NCBI RefSeq assembly: GCF_001887355.1
Contig: NZ_MPIN01000002.1
Coordinates: forward strand, 310,001-374,000
From: Cystobacter ferrugineus
Lineage (GTDB): Bacteria; Myxococcota; Myxococcia; Myxococcales; Myxococcaceae
Length of the DNA stretch: 64,000 nucleotides
Direction: 5' to 3'
Part shown: in pieces, positions 31,509-41,419 of the stretch
Layout of the letters: each line of letters starts with the position of its first letter
Position numbering within the stretch: position 1 is the first letter of the stretch
Notes under the pieces: generated by a model
Databases searched by the model: none
What the model was told of the DNA's origin: nothing
Seen by the model: only the letters and a program-made list of their open reading frames with translations
Position numbers and translations under genes: made by a program

Positions 31509-31615
31509 TCAGTGCGGATGATGTGGGACATCCGTCAACTGGCCGATCACAATGGCGCAGATCCCCCCTTGTCCACTTCCAGCCCACGCTCCTGCCCGCG
31601 CCGGGGGGGAGCGCG

Positions 31616-32545
31616 TCAGCGGTAGGGGAGCGAGAGGTAGTGGGCGCCCAGCTCCGTCAGGGTACCCGCAGCGCCCAGCAGGCTCGCGAAGCACGGGTCA
31701 TTCGTCCACCGGCCCGTGAACCAGGCGTAGCGGAACACGTCCTCGCGGTTCTCGCAGACGGCCACCATCTCCGTCATCTGGGCCTTCTGCTTGGCCACCG
31801 AGTCGATCTGCGCGCCATCCTTCTGGCTGTGGCAGTTGGCGAACTCCGTGACCCAGAAATGCTTGCCGTACTTCTTGAGCCGGTCGAGCTGGCCCGACAG
31901 CCCGTAGTCGTACCAGTGGAAGGCGAGGTAGTCGATGCGCGGGTCGCGGTTGCCGTTCGCCCCGCGGTAGGCCGCGTAGAAGGCATCGAGCCAGACCACC
32001 GGATCCGAGTAGCCCTCGAGGGTGCCCCAGCTCATCGCGGGGCCCACCAGCTTCACTCCCGTGTTCGCGGCGACGCTCTCGTACCGGGGCCACAGCTTCG
32101 CCGCCTCCTGGGGCGTCATCCTGGCCTGATCATTGAGATTGGGCTCATTGAGCAGCAGCAGGTACTTGATGTCCGGATGGGCCTTGAGGAAGGACTCGAT
32201 CTTCGCGGCGTCGAAGTTGCCGTTCCACAGCATGGGGATGAAGTCCATGCCGTAGCGGGACTGGTAGTCCGAGGGAATGTTCGCGTGGGGCCGGTCGCTC
32301 CAGTTGTACCACCAGCTCACCCCGGGGGCGACGGCGGCCATGTCCCCGGGCGCCGCGAAGTCGAAGGCGATGCCGCGCTTGGCGCTCTTCTTCACCACCG
32401 GCTGGGTTCCCGGGTCTCCCTCGGAGGGCGTGTCCGTGGGCGTGCCTGGGGAGGGGTTCGAGGGAGTGCCCGTGTTGGGAGGACTCACCCCACAACCCAG
32501 CAGCACGAATGCCGTGATGCACGCCGACGCGACCAGAGATTTCAT
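31616..32545 (-). CDS. Lipoprotein glycoside hydrolase, GH128-like (Asl1-type)
   Basis: 309 residues with a lipobox (LLGC, Cys18), a Pro/Thr/Gly-rich linker and then a TIM-barrel glycosidase. Features match GH128 beta-1,3-glucanases: KRGIAFDFA, WWYNWSDRP, E134 in LLNEPN as acid/base and E234 in WVTEFAN as nucleophile. The enzyme would act on the cell surface or on outside glucans such as fungal wall material, in keeping with predation (inference). It is divergent from the SNF2 helicase gene. Confidence 0.87.
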   Translation of the reverse strand: MKSLVASACITAFVLLGCGVSPPNTGTPSNPSPGTPTDTPSEGDPGTQPVVKKSAKRGIAFDFAAPGDMAAVAPGVSWWYNWSDRPHANIPSDYQSRYGMDFIPMLWNGNFDAAKIESFLKAHPDIKYLLLLNEPNLNDQARMTPQEAAKLWPRYESVAANTGVKLVGPAMSWGTLEGYSDPVVWLDAFYAAYRGANGNRDPRIDYLAFHWYDYGLSGQLDRLKKYGKHFWVTEFANCHSQKDGAQIDSVAKQKAQMTEMVAVCENREDVFRYAWFTGRWTNDPCFASLLGAAGTLTELGAHYLSLPYR

Positions 32546-32708
32546 GTGTTTTCACCTTCGACCGGGAGGATGCCGCGCGTTCATCTTTCCTATCCCCGTA
32601 TGCCGCGACAAGCTGGAATTCCGGTGGTGACCGTCCGCTGGGAGTGGGGCCGCCCGGGAGGGATGCCTTTTTTTGCGTGGGGCCCGGCGTGGGGATAGCA
32701 GTCCTCGT

Positions 32709-35700
32709 ATGTCAGTGACCGCGGAGTTGCTCGAAGCCGTCCGGGAAGAAGCACGCCCGGACACCTGGTCCGCTGGTATGGGCCTGGCCCGCGCGGGTGC
32801 CGTCTCGGTGCAGTCCGTCGGAGCGGAAGAGGCCGTCCTGCGGGTGCGCGCCGTGGGCAGGCCGGCGCCCCTGACCACCGTGCTCTACCCGGAGGATGAG
32901 ATCTGGGAGTGTGACTGCCGTGGCCGGGTGGATCCCTGCGAGCACGTGGTGGCGGCGGCCATCGTCCTCCACCACTCGCGGACCCAGGGGGCTTCCGCGC
33001 CGCGCCCCGCCGCGCGGCCCATGCCCGCCACGAACCGGCTCGCTCCCGCCCAGGCTCCCTCGGCCCAGGCCGTTGCTCGCCCAGGCACCGCGCCGAAGCC
33101 GGAGCGCATGGTGTACCGCTTCAAGCGCGTGGACGGAGGACTGCAACTCGAGCGCCTGCTGGTGCGTCCGGACAACACCGCGCGGCTGCTCGCGCGCAGT
33201 CTGGCGTCGCTGCTGGCCAACCCCGTGGAGGCGGCCCGCATCCAGGTGGAGCCGTGCGACCTGCTCGCGGACAAGCTGCTGGCGCGGCCCACGAAGGGCG
33301 CGCTTCCTCCCGAGCGGCTCGGCGCGCTCCTGCGCGTGCTGGAGCCCGCGCGCACGGTGATCTTCGACGGCGCGCTGGTGTCCGTGTCGAGCGAGCCCGT
33401 GCTGCCCCGGGTCACCGTGGTGGACCGTGGAGAGCAACTGGTCATCAAGGTGGAGAAGGACCCGCGCATCACCGAGGTGGTGAGTGCCGGGGTGGCGCTG
33501 TGCGGAGGCGCGCTCTGTCCGCTCGGTGAGCAGGGCCTCACCGGTGCGTGGCTGGAGAGCCTGCCCCAGGAGAAGGTCTTCTCGCCCGAGCAGATGGGGG
33601 AGCTCACCGGGAAGGTGCTGCCGGACCTGGCGCGGCGCATGCCGGTGGACGTGAAGAGCCAGCGGCTGCCGCCCATCGATCGCACGCTCGAGCCGCGCAT
33701 CTCCATGGAGATCAACCAGCTCGACTCCGGGCTCTCGGTGTTGCCCACCCTGGTGTATGGCGCGCCGCCCTCGGTGCGTATCGACAACGGGCGAATGGTG
33801 TACCTCAAGGGCGCGGTGCCCGTGCGCGACGAGGCCGCCGAGCAGAAGCTCATCCACCAGTTGCGCGACGAGCTGAACATGGTGCCCGGCCGGCGCGTGA
33901 CGGTGCAGGGCAAGGAGGCGGTGCAGCTCGCCGACAAGCTGCGGCGCTGGCGCGGCGACCTCACCGGGGACGCGGCGCGCGTGGTGAGTCCCCACGTGCG
34001 GCTTCGCCCCTCGCTGTCGGTGGAAGCGGGCGCCTCGCGGGATGGGGTGCCGCATGTGGGCTTCTCGTTCGACTTCCAGGTGGAGGGCGCGGAGCCGGGC
34101 GCGCCCCGCTCGGTGGACGCGGGCGCGGTGATGCGCGCGTGGGAGGAAGGGCTCGGTCTGGTGCCGCTGGAGGGCGGCGGGTGGGCGCCCCTGCCCACCG
34201 AGTGGCTGAAGACGCATGGTCAGCGCGTGGCGGACCTGTTGGCGTCGCGGGGGACGGATGGGCGGCTGGCCAACCATGCCATCCCTCAGCTCACCGGGCT
34301 GTGCGAGGCGCTGGAACACCCCTCTCCTCCCGGGCTCGAGCGGCTGGCGCCCCTGGTCCAGGGCTTCGAGAAGCTGCCGGACGCGCGGCTGCCCGAGGAT
34401 CTCACCGCCACGTTGCGCCCCTACCAGCTCCAGGGCTTGAGCTGGCTCACCTTCCTGCGGCAGGCGGGACTGGGCGGCGTGCTCGCGGACGACATGGGTC
34501 TGGGCAAGACGCTGCAGACGATCTGCACGCTGGGGCCGGGCTCGTTGGTGGTGGCGCCCACGAGCGTGTTGCCCAACTGGGAGGCGGAGGTGAAGCGCTT
34601 CCGGCCCTCGTTGAAGGTGTCCGTCTATCACGGCCCCGGGCGGGTCCTGGACGAGACGGCCGACGTGACGCTCACCACCTACGCGCTGCTGCGCCTGGAC
34701 GCGGAGGTGCTGGGCGCGAAGGAGTGGGACACGGTGGTGCTGGACGAGGCCCAGGCCATCAAGAACCCGGACAGCCAGGTGGCGCGCGCGGCGTACGGGT
34801 TGCGAGCCGCCTTCCGGGTGGCCTTGAGCGGCACGCCCATCGAGAACCGGCTCGAGGAGCTCTGGAGCCTGATGCACTTCACCAACCAGGGACTGCTCGG
34901 CGGGCGCAAGGAGTTCGAGGAGCGGTGGGCTCGGCCCGTGTCGGACAACCAGAAGGGCGCGGCCGAGCAGTTGCGCGCGCGCATCCGTCCCTTCGTCCTG
35001 CGCAGGCTCAAGCGGGACGTGGCGCCCGAGTTGCCGCCGCGCACCGAGTCCGTGCGGCACGTCACCCTGAGCGAGCGGGAGCGCGCCGTCTATGACGCGG
35101 TGTACGCGGCCACGCGCGAAGAGGTGGTGTCCCAACTGGAGGAGGGGGGCAGCGTGCTCAAGGCGCTGGAGGCGCTGCTGCGGCTGCGCCAGGCGGCGTG
35201 CCACCCGGCGCTCGTGCCGGGACAGCAGGCGAAGACGTCCTCCAAGGTGGAGGCGCTCATCGAGGCGCTTGGCACCGCGGTGGCGGATGGGCACAAGGCG
35301 CTCGTCTTCTCTCAGTGGACGTCGATGTTGGATCTCATCGAGCCGGCGCTGCGGGAAGCGGGCATCGACTTCATCCGGCTGGATGGGGGCACGGCCAATC
35401 GCGGTGCCGTGGCCGAGCGGTTCCAGGATCCGGAGGGCCCGCCGGTGATGTTGATTTCGCTCAAGGCGGGCGCCACGGGACTCAACCTCACGGCGGCGGA
35501 CCATGTCTTCCTGGTGGATCCGTGGTGGAACCCGTCGGTGGAGGCGCAGGCGGCGGACCGCGCGCACCGCATCGGCCAGCAGCGGCCGGTGATGGTGTAC
35601 CGGCTGGTGTCGCGGGGCACGGTGGAGGAGAAGATCCTCACCCTCCAGGAGAAGAAGCGGGCGCTCTTCGAATCCGCGCTCGGCGGCGCCTCGGGGGCGG

Positions 35701-35741
35701 CGGCCATCACCCGGGCGGACCTCATGCAACTGCTCGAATGA
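32709..35741 (+). CDS. SNF2-family DEAD/DEAH-box ATPase with SWIM zinc finger
   Basis: 1010 residues. The N-terminus has a SWIM zinc finger: C68 and C70 (WECDCRG) with C77 and H79 (PCEH). The SNF2 ATPase follows with Walker A DDMGLGKT (K600) and DEAQ (679-682), then the helicase C domain with [20 protein letters not shown] and RAHRIGQ. SNF2 proteins move along duplex DNA and displace bound proteins; bacterial members act in transcription restart, repair or defence. No partner genes of known defence systems are adjacent, so a general role is more likely. The ATG was chosen to keep the N-terminus short of the divergent lipoprotein gene. Confidence 0.92.
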   Translation: MSVTAELLEAVREEARPDTWSAGMGLARAGAVSVQSVGAEEAVLRVRAVGRPAPLTTVLYPEDEIWECDCRGRVDPCEHVVAAAIVLHHSRTQGASAPRPAARPMPATNRLAPAQAPSAQAVARPGTAPKPERMVYRFKRVDGGLQLERLLVRPDNTARLLARSLASLLANPVEAARIQVEPCDLLADKLLARPTKGALPPERLGALLRVLEPARTVIFDGALVSVSSEPVLPRVTVVDRGEQLVIKVEKDPRITEVVSAGVALCGGALCPLGEQGLTGAWLESLPQEKVFSPEQMGELTGKVLPDLARRMPVDVKSQRLPPIDRTLEPRISMEINQLDSGLSVLPTLVYGAPPSVRIDNGRMVYLKGAVPVRDEAAEQKLIHQLRDELNMVPGRRVTVQGKEAVQLADKLRRWRGDLTGDAARVVSPHVRLRPSLSVEAGASRDGVPHVGFSFDFQVEGAEPGAPRSVDAGAVMRAWEEGLGLVPLEGGGWAPLPTEWLKTHGQRVADLLASRGTDGRLANHAIPQLTGLCEALEHPSPPGLERLAPLVQGFEKLPDARLPEDLTATLRPYQLQGLSWLTFLRQAGLGGVLADDMGLGKTLQTICTLGPGSLVVAPTSVLPNWEAEVKRFRPSLKVSVYHGPGRVLDETADVTLTTYALLRLDAEVLGAKEWDTVVLDEAQAIKNPDSQVARAAYGLRAAFRVALSGTPIENRLEELWSLMHFTNQGLLGGRKEFEERWARPVSDNQKGAAEQLRARIRPFVLRRLKRDVAPELPPRTESVRHVTLSERERAVYDAVYAATREEVVSQLEEGGSVLKALEALLRLRQAACHPALVPGQQAKTSSKVEALIEALGTAVADGHKALVFSQWTSMLDLIEPALREAGIDFIRLDGGTANRGAVAERFQDPEGPPVMLISLKAGATGLNLTAADHVFLVDPWWNPSVEAQAADRAHRIGQQRPVMVYRLVSRGTVEEKILTLQEKKRALFESALGGASGAAAITRADLMQLLE

Positions 35742-35771
35742 CCTCGGAGGGAGACCTGGGCGAAACGGGTC

Positions 35772-36041
35772 TCACTCCAGGATTCGAGTCTCCTCCGCCG
35801 GCTCGTCCGTGGGGGGGCGGAAGCAGACGCGCCCCTCTCCGCAGGAATGCGGATGGACCAGGTCGTCGTCGGGCCCCACGCACTCCCCCGTCGAGACGCA
35901 CCAGAACGTGGCGGTCGACACGAAGCCCGTCTCCCACGCCACCGCCGCGTCGTAGCGCACGCCCGGCGTTCCCTTCGAACGCACACGCCGGCAGACGCGC
36001 GGCGGTTTCTGCTCGGTGTTCGAGTCCATGGGCTCCCTCAT
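35772..36041 (-). CDS. Small cysteine-containing protein of unknown function
   Basis: 89 residues at most. Five cysteines are spaced as in metal-binding or disulfide-bonded mini-domains: VCRR, FWCVSTGEC and SCGEGRVC. The ATG at 36041 overlaps the upstream stop as ATGA, but a second ATG at 36029 has GAGGGA in front of it and may be the true start. No signal peptide is seen. Its place at the end of the molybdenum-hydroxylase operon suggests co-expression; the function is unknown. Confidence 0.55.
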   Translation of the reverse strand: MREPMDSNTEQKPPRVCRRVRSKGTPGVRYDAAVAWETGFVSTATFWCVSTGECVGPDDDLVHPHSCGEGRVCFRPPTDEPAEETRILE

Positions 36042-37027
36042 GCCTTCGACGCGGCGACCACCGTCCTTCGGATCACCGCTTCGAGGATCGGCACCTTGTA
36101 GGCGTTCTTCGACAGGGGCGTCGCGCCGCCCACGGCCGCCTTCGCCGCCTGCCGCGCGAGCTCCTCATCGAGCTTCTTCCCCACCAGGAGCTTCTCCGCC
36201 TCGGCCGCCCGCCGGGGCGTGGGCGCGACCCAGCCCAGGGCGATGGCCGCCTGCCGGACGACCCGGCCATCCATCTGGAGCACCACCGCGACGTCGCAGA
36301 TCGGCCAGTCGTAGCTCTCGCGCTCGCCCTGCTTGTGGTACGCCGCCTTCGTTCCCGCGCCCGGCGCCGGGATGCGCACGCGCGTCAACACCTCGTTCGG
36401 CGCGATGACCGTGTCGCTCGGGCGCTTCGTGTCCGGTGGCAGCAGGAAGTCGGACACGGGGACCACGCGCGTCTTGCCCCCGGGTCCGCTCAGCTCGACC
36501 GAGGCGCCATAGGCCACCAGGGCCGTGGCCGGGGTGGAGGCGTGCACCATCACCGTGCGCTGGTTGTCGAAGATGGCGTGGTACTGGTTCTCCCCCTCGC
36601 GCACCCGCTCGACCGCGTCGCCCCCCGCCTGATGGAAGTAGTCGTCGCGGAAGTACCAGCAGCGGGGCCGCTGGAGCAGGTTGCCACCGATGGTGGCGGC
36701 ATTGCGGACCTGGGGCGTCCCGGCGTGCCCCGCCGCCTCCGCGAGCGCCACGAAGCGGCGGCGCACCTCGGGCTCCTGCGACACCCGGTTCAGTGTCACC
36801 AGGGCCCCGAGCTCCAGGCCCTGTCTGGCATCGAAGCGCACTCCATCCAGGCCCTTGATGGTCTTGAGGTTGACCACCCGGCGCGGGGCCACCACGCCGA
36901 CCTTGATCAGATCCAGGAGATCCATGCCGCCGGCCTTCGCCATGACCGGCGCGCGCTCGCTGCCTTCACCCAGCAGCGAGACGGCCTGCTCCACGGATTC
37001 AGCATCCACCCACTCGAAGCTCTGCAT
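36038..37027 (-). CDS. FAD-binding subunit of a xanthine dehydrogenase-family molybdenum hydroxylase
   Basis: 329 residues. It has the two FAD-binding parts of the medium subunit: VMAKAGGMDLLDLIK with ATIGGNLLQRPRCWYF, and the C-terminal CO dehydrogenase flavoprotein domain. It would pass electrons from the molybdenum centre to its acceptor. The insert LLQRPRCWYFRDDYFHQAGGDAV sits where PaoB-type subunits hold an extra 4Fe-4S cluster; only one Cys remains, so that cluster is probably absent (comparison from memory). GGAGG precedes the ATG. It is the third gene of the operon, 18 bases after the large subunit. Confidence 0.9.
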   Translation of the reverse strand: MQSFEWVDAESVEQAVSLLGEGSERAPVMAKAGGMDLLDLIKVGVVAPRRVVNLKTIKGLDGVRFDARQGLELGALVTLNRVSQEPEVRRRFVALAEAAGHAGTPQVRNAATIGGNLLQRPRCWYFRDDYFHQAGGDAVERVREGENQYHAIFDNQRTVMVHASTPATALVAYGASVELSGPGGKTRVVPVSDFLLPPDTKRPSDTVIAPNEVLTRVRIPAPGAGTKAAYHKQGERESYDWPICDVAVVLQMDGRVVRQAAIALGWVAPTPRRAAEAEKLLVGKKLDEELARQAAKAAVGGATPLSKNAYKVPILEAVIRRTVVAASKA

Positions 37028-37045
37028 GCGTCCTCCGATTCTGGT

Positions 37046-39523
37046 TCAGGCGCGCAGCGCCGCGAGCACGTTCGCGGGCGTCATCGGGAGCGTGCGGATG
37101 CGCTTGCCCGTCGCGTTGTAGAAGGCATTGGCCACCGCCGCCGCCGTGGCCACGTTGGCGGGCTCGGCGATTCCGCGCGCGTCCGTCGAGGACTGCGCCC
37201 CGAGCTGCTCGAGCAGGATGACCTGGATGTTCGGCACCTCGCGCGAGCCGACGATCTTGTATTGATCGACGTTGGTATTGAGCTGGTGGCCGCTCGCGGC
37301 GTCCAGGTGCCGCTCCTCGTAGAGCGCGTAGCTCACGCCTTGGATCACCCCGCCGAAGATCTGGCTCTCGGTGAGCTTGGGATTGATGGGGCGCCCGCAG
37401 TCGTGCACCGCGACCACCCGCACCACCTTGACGATGCCCGTCTCGGTGTCGACCTCGACCTCGGCGAACTGGACGCCTCCAATCCCATGCCGGCTGATGT
37501 TCACCTCCGCGCCCGCCGCCGCGTACCCCTCGTAGTCGTCACGGCGCTCGGCCCGGTGGGAGATCTCCTGGATCCTGGCCTTCTTGACCGCCTCACGAAA
37601 GGGCAAGGCCAACGAGTTCTTGCCCTTCACCATCACCTTGCCCCCCGCGAAGACGATGTCCTCCGCGTTCGCGTCGAGGACGGGGGCCAGCCGTGAAGCC
37701 AGATCGCGGGCACAGCGCCAGGCGGCGTTCCGGGCGGCGGGAGTCAGCGAGCTGGAGACCCGGCTCCCGCCCGACGGAGGCCCCGCCGGGTAGTGGGAAT
37801 CGCCGATATGGGAACCAATCTCCTCGGCGCGCAGGCCGAACTCCTCCGCCACCACCTGGGCCAGGATGGTGCGCGTCCCCGTGCCGATGTCCTGCGCACC
37901 GCTGAAGGCCTCGACGGAGCCATCCCCCATCACCCGCACCTCGCACGCGGTGTTGCGGTGGACGAGGTAGAGCCACTGGGACTGGGAGACCCCGATGCCC
38001 CGCTTGATGGGTCCCTTGTCCGTGCCCGCGGGCCGCCGCTTGTTCCAGCCGAACCGTTCGGCTCCCACGCGGCGCTCATGGGCCCGGGCCAGGCTGTCGT
38101 CCGTCCCGGAGACGTCGAGCTTCGCCCGGAGCGCGAGCGGATCCATGGCCAGCTTCTCCGCCAGCTCGTCCATGGCCTGCTCCAGGGCGAACATGCCCTG
38201 GGCCTGACCGGGTGCCCGGAAGGCGGCGCAGGGCCCCGTGTTGGTGAAGACGTCGTATTGCTCCACGTGCACGTTCGGGCAGGAATAGAGGGTGGAGTGG
38301 GCGAAGCCGACCCCCGCGCCTCCGGCCACGCCTCCGCTGCCATATGCCTGGACCTGGAGCGCGACGAGGGTGCCGTCGCGCCTGGCGCCCAGCTTGAGCC
38401 GTTGGATGCTGTTCGGGCGATTGCCGCCCGAGATGTGCTCGTCCCGGCGATCCAACATCATCCGTACCGGCGCCCGGGCCTTGCGCGAGAGGTGGATGGC
38501 GAGCAGCCCGAAGTTGCCAATCCCATACTTCGCGCCGAAGCCGCCCCCGGTGAACTCACTGATCACCCGGATCTTGTTCTTCGGCAGGTCGAAGTACTCG
38601 GCGGCCTCGTCCCGGATGCTTCCAATGTACTGGGTGGACGCGTACAGGGTGAGCCCCTCGTCCCGCCAGTCGGCGACGATGCCATGTGTCTCCATGGGCA
38701 CGTGGGTCTGCACCTGCGTGCGGTATTCCGCTTCGACCACCACGTCGGACTCGCGAAACCCCTGGGCCACGTCTCCGCGCGGACCCACGCCTCGGGGCTT
38801 CGTGTCGGGACCGCGCACGTTGCCCTTCTGGGGGAGGCCTGGGGGGGCTCCACCGCCTCCCGCCGTCGCCGGCTGCTCGGTGGGACCGGGAAAGACGAGC
38901 GGCGCGTTCTCCCTCATCGCCTCTTCGATTCCGGTGACGTGGGGCAGCGGCTCGTACTCCACCTTGAGCAGCTTCGCCGCGGCCTCGGCGGCGCGGGGGG
39001 TGTCGGCCGCGATCGCCGCGATGGGCTGGCCCGCGTAGCGCACCGTGAGGTAGCGGTTGTTCTTCTCCGCCTTGGGGTCGCGCAACTGCGCGGCCGACAG
39101 CATGCGCTCCAGCACGTGAACGGCCCGGACTCCGGGGGCGCGCTCGACCGCCGAGGTGTCGATGGACTTGATGCGCGCATGGGGCAGGGGCGAGACGATC
39201 CACTTGCCCCAGAGCATTCCGGGTAGCTGCACATCGAAGGTGTAGCGGGCCCTGCCAGTGACCTTCTCGACTCCGTCCAGACGGGAGACGGGCTTGCCAA
39301 TGGACTTGAGCTTCGCGTTCTCGGGGAGGGGAGGGGGCTCGTCCTCGGGGACGCGCCGGGTGACCTCCTTCAATCCCTCGCCGACAATCCCATACGGGAG
39401 TGCCTGCTGCCTCGAAGGTCCCGGGTTCGGAGGGGGCGGCTTCTGCGGCCCGCCTTGCGGCGCCTTTCCTCCGGGGGAGGGGCCAGAACCCTGTGTGCCG
39501 GTGGTGTCCTTGACGTCCTGCAT
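37046..39523 (-). CDS. Molybdenum cofactor-binding subunit of a xanthine dehydrogenase-family hydroxylase
   Basis: 825-residue catalytic subunit. A Gly/Pro-rich N-terminus leads to the family's first domain (GKPVSRLDGVEKVTGRARYTFD) and the molybdenum-binding domains (TGGGFGAKYG, GGSRVSSSLTPA). The likely catalytic glutamate is in GIAEPANV near residue 790. Such enzymes hydroxylate aldehydes or N-heterocycles with water. The start was put at MQDVKDTTG; it has AGGGGAA upstream and overlaps the 2Fe-2S gene stop as TGATG. The substrate is unknown. Confidence 0.9.
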   Translation of the reverse strand: MQDVKDTTGTQGSGPSPGGKAPQGGPQKPPPPNPGPSRQQALPYGIVGEGLKEVTRRVPEDEPPPLPENAKLKSIGKPVSRLDGVEKVTGRARYTFDVQLPGMLWGKWIVSPLPHARIKSIDTSAVERAPGVRAVHVLERMLSAAQLRDPKAEKNNRYLTVRYAGQPIAAIAADTPRAAEAAAKLLKVEYEPLPHVTGIEEAMRENAPLVFPGPTEQPATAGGGGAPPGLPQKGNVRGPDTKPRGVGPRGDVAQGFRESDVVVEAEYRTQVQTHVPMETHGIVADWRDEGLTLYASTQYIGSIRDEAAEYFDLPKNKIRVISEFTGGGFGAKYGIGNFGLLAIHLSRKARAPVRMMLDRRDEHISGGNRPNSIQRLKLGARRDGTLVALQVQAYGSGGVAGGAGVGFAHSTLYSCPNVHVEQYDVFTNTGPCAAFRAPGQAQGMFALEQAMDELAEKLAMDPLALRAKLDVSGTDDSLARAHERRVGAERFGWNKRRPAGTDKGPIKRGIGVSQSQWLYLVHRNTACEVRVMGDGSVEAFSGAQDIGTGTRTILAQVVAEEFGLRAEEIGSHIGDSHYPAGPPSGGSRVSSSLTPAARNAAWRCARDLASRLAPVLDANAEDIVFAGGKVMVKGKNSLALPFREAVKKARIQEISHRAERRDDYEGYAAAGAEVNISRHGIGGVQFAEVEVDTETGIVKVVRVVAVHDCGRPINPKLTESQIFGGVIQGVSYALYEERHLDAASGHQLNTNVDQYKIVGSREVPNIQVILLEQLGAQSSTDARGIAEPANVATAAAVANAFYNATGKRIRTLPMTPANVLAALRA

Positions 39524-40164
39524 CAGCTGTTCCCCTTTGTCTTTCCACCCGCCTTGGCCGCCGCGAGCGTCGCCTTGAAGACGTTGGGATAGGTGCCGCA
39601 CCGGCACAGATGACCGCTGACCGCCTGCTTCACGTCCTCGAGCGTGCACTTCGGATTGCGCTCGACCAGCGCGGCGCAGCTCATCACCATGCCGGGAGTG
39701 CAGAACCCGCACTGCAGCGCGTCGTTCTCCACGAAGGCGCGCTGAACCGGGTGGAGCTCGTCACCCCGGGCGAGCCCCTCGATGGTGGTGACCTTCCGTC
39801 CCCGGGCATCGAAGGCGAGCGTCATGCAGCTCGCGGCGACCTCGCCATCGAGCCACACCGTGCAGGCCGAGCAGGCGCCGCGGTCACAGCCAATCTTCGT
39901 TCCCGTCATCCCGAGGTGGTTGCGCAGCAGCTCGGCCAGTGTCGTGCCGGGGTCGGCCTGCACGGTCACGGCGCGGCCATTGATGGTGAGCGACAGCGCG
40001 GAGGGATCGGGACCCAGGACCGGCGGAGCGGACGCGGCCGCTTGCGCGGTGGACTGGACCAGCGTGGCGGTCAGCGCGGACGCGCCCGCGCCGGTGAAGA
40101 AATCACGCCGGCTGAGCCTGGGCAGTGAGGGCTTGGGGTTGGAGTCATCATCGGATGGGGCCAA
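39523..40164 (-). CDS. 2Fe-2S subunit of the molybdenum hydroxylase with Tat signal
   Basis: 213 residues. A twin-arginine signal (SRRDFFTGAGASALTATL) points to export in folded form together with its partners, as in periplasmic aldehyde oxidoreductases (PaoABC type). The plant-type 2Fe-2S cluster is in GCDRGACSACTVWLDGE and the second cluster in CGFCTPGMVMSC plus HLCRCGTY. It passes electrons from the molybdenum site to FAD. It is the first gene of the three-subunit operon. Confidence 0.93.
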   Translation of the reverse strand: MAPSDDDSNPKPSLPRLSRRDFFTGAGASALTATLVQSTAQAAASAPPVLGPDPSALSLTINGRAVTVQADPGTTLAELLRNHLGMTGTKIGCDRGACSACTVWLDGEVAASCMTLAFDARGRKVTTIEGLARGDELHPVQRAFVENDALQCGFCTPGMVMSCAALVERNPKCTLEDVKQAVSGHLCRCGTYPNVFKATLAAAKAGGKTKGNS

Positions 40165-40266
40165 TGTCGAACTCTCCTCTCGCGGATGAAGCTACAGGAG
40201 TCCTTCATTCGCGGCCCAGAGCGAATCATCACTTGGAGTGAAAGGCGTCATGTTAAGGACAGTCAC

Positions 40267-41211
40267 ATGCGACGTCTCTCATTTCTCTCCAAGCGATTCA
40301 TGCTCCAGGCCCGTCGGAGCGGTGCTCGTTTCACGCCTGTGCTGTTCATGGTGTTGAGTGCTTGTCAGGAGAAGGCACCGGAGGCCCCGCGGCCTCCCGT
40401 CGAGGCTCCTCCAATGGCCGTGGCCGCCGTTCCCGATGCGGGTCCTTCCCGTGTCCCGGCCGCCACGCCCGACGCGGGCCCTTCCGGTGCCACGGCCAGT
40501 CCCCAGCCCGAGAATCCCGCCGCGGCGAGCCGCACCTTTTCGCGCCTGAAGGGCTCGCTCCGTCCCGCCTGGTTCCTCTGTGATGGGACGAACCGGCCCC
40601 GGATCGCCGTCGTCGAGCGCGACGAGGGGGGCTCCACCGTCACGCTCACCTGGGTGGAGAAGCGCAAGGGCGCCCCTTCCACCCAGCAGACCCATGCACT
40701 GGGACAGGTGTCTCCCGGAGCGGGCCAGCTCTACTTCCCCCTGCTCGAGAACGGCAAGGAGGTGGGCAACCTGCACGCGGTCAATCCTGGCATGTTGCCC
40801 GAGCCCGAGCGCGCGCTGATTCCTCCTTTCGTGAGCCTCCAGGCGGGTGGGGTGGACCTGTCCTGCCGTTGGATGCTGGGCGTGCGGGTGATGGGCTTCG
40901 ATGGCACCCGCGGCGTGCTCGTCACCCAGGAAGGGAATGGCTTCACCTACCAGTCCTTCGACTTCTCCGCCGCCGCCCAGGCGAAGCAGACGCGGGTCGA
41001 GGGTTATGGCCAGACGACCCCGGCCTCGCAGACGGTCAAGGGCGGGACCGAGGAGCGTACCTCGGACGGCTCCACCTTCACCTTCCGCAACGAGGGCTAT
41101 ACGTATGTCCTTCGGGCGGGAGGGGAGGCCTCGTTGGAGGTCTTGAAGGACGGGCGCTCCGTACAGCGCTCCGACCTCCTCGCCTGGACCTACGCTCCAC
41201 CTCCTCGCTGA
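40267..41211 (+). CDS. Lipoprotein of unknown function
   Basis: 314 residues. The N-terminus (FTPVLFMVLSACQEK) is a lipoprotein signal with a SAC lipobox. A long Pro/Ala/Asp-rich linker (PPVEAPPMAVAAVPDAG) is followed by a beta-rich domain containing LSCRWMLGVRVMGFDGTRGVLVTQ. I do not recognise the family. The ATG at 40267 was chosen because it follows AAGGA with good spacing; the frame is open further upstream. It is divergent from the molybdenum hydroxylase operon. Confidence 0.75.
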   Translation: MRRLSFLSKRFMLQARRSGARFTPVLFMVLSACQEKAPEAPRPPVEAPPMAVAAVPDAGPSRVPAATPDAGPSGATASPQPENPAAASRTFSRLKGSLRPAWFLCDGTNRPRIAVVERDEGGSTVTLTWVEKRKGAPSTQQTHALGQVSPGAGQLYFPLLENGKEVGNLHAVNPGMLPEPERALIPPFVSLQAGGVDLSCRWMLGVRVMGFDGTRGVLVTQEGNGFTYQSFDFSAAAQAKQTRVEGYGQTTPASQTVKGGTEERTSDGSTFTFRNEGYTYVLRAGGEASLEVLKDGRSVQRSDLLAWTYAPPPR

Positions 41212-41217
41212 AGCCCG

Positions 41218-41331
41218 CTAATAGATGCCCGTGAGCGACACACCGGAGAAGGTGCTGTAGGCGCGCAGCATCACGTAGACGCGGGTGGCCGTGGTCTTCG
41301 CCGCGATGGCGCACGACTCGGCATTGATGAA
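41218..41331 (-). pseudogene. Remnant of a PPC-domain secreted protein gene
   Basis: The reverse strand encodes about 38 residues ending in a stop: FINAESCAIAAKTTATRVYV then MLRAYSTFSGVSLTGIY. This matches the last part of a PPC domain, for example YVMLNGYSAYSGATLT in the M4 protease of this window. An in-frame stop lies about eight codons upstream, and no start or protease domain is present. It is a decayed 3' end of a secreted hydrolase gene. Confidence 0.7.
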
Positions 41332-41419
41332 GGATCGTGAAATCAGTAATCAATGGGATGACATTCACTTCAGTGAAATCCCGTTCAAAGTCGCGTGTGG
41401 CCTGTTATGAGGATGCGCC

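Noticed and set aside
32709-35741. SNF2 helicase as part of a DISARM-type or other defence island
   Set aside because: No methyltransferase, DUF1998, phospholipase D or other defence gene is adjacent; the neighbours are a glycosidase and a molybdenum hydroxylase.
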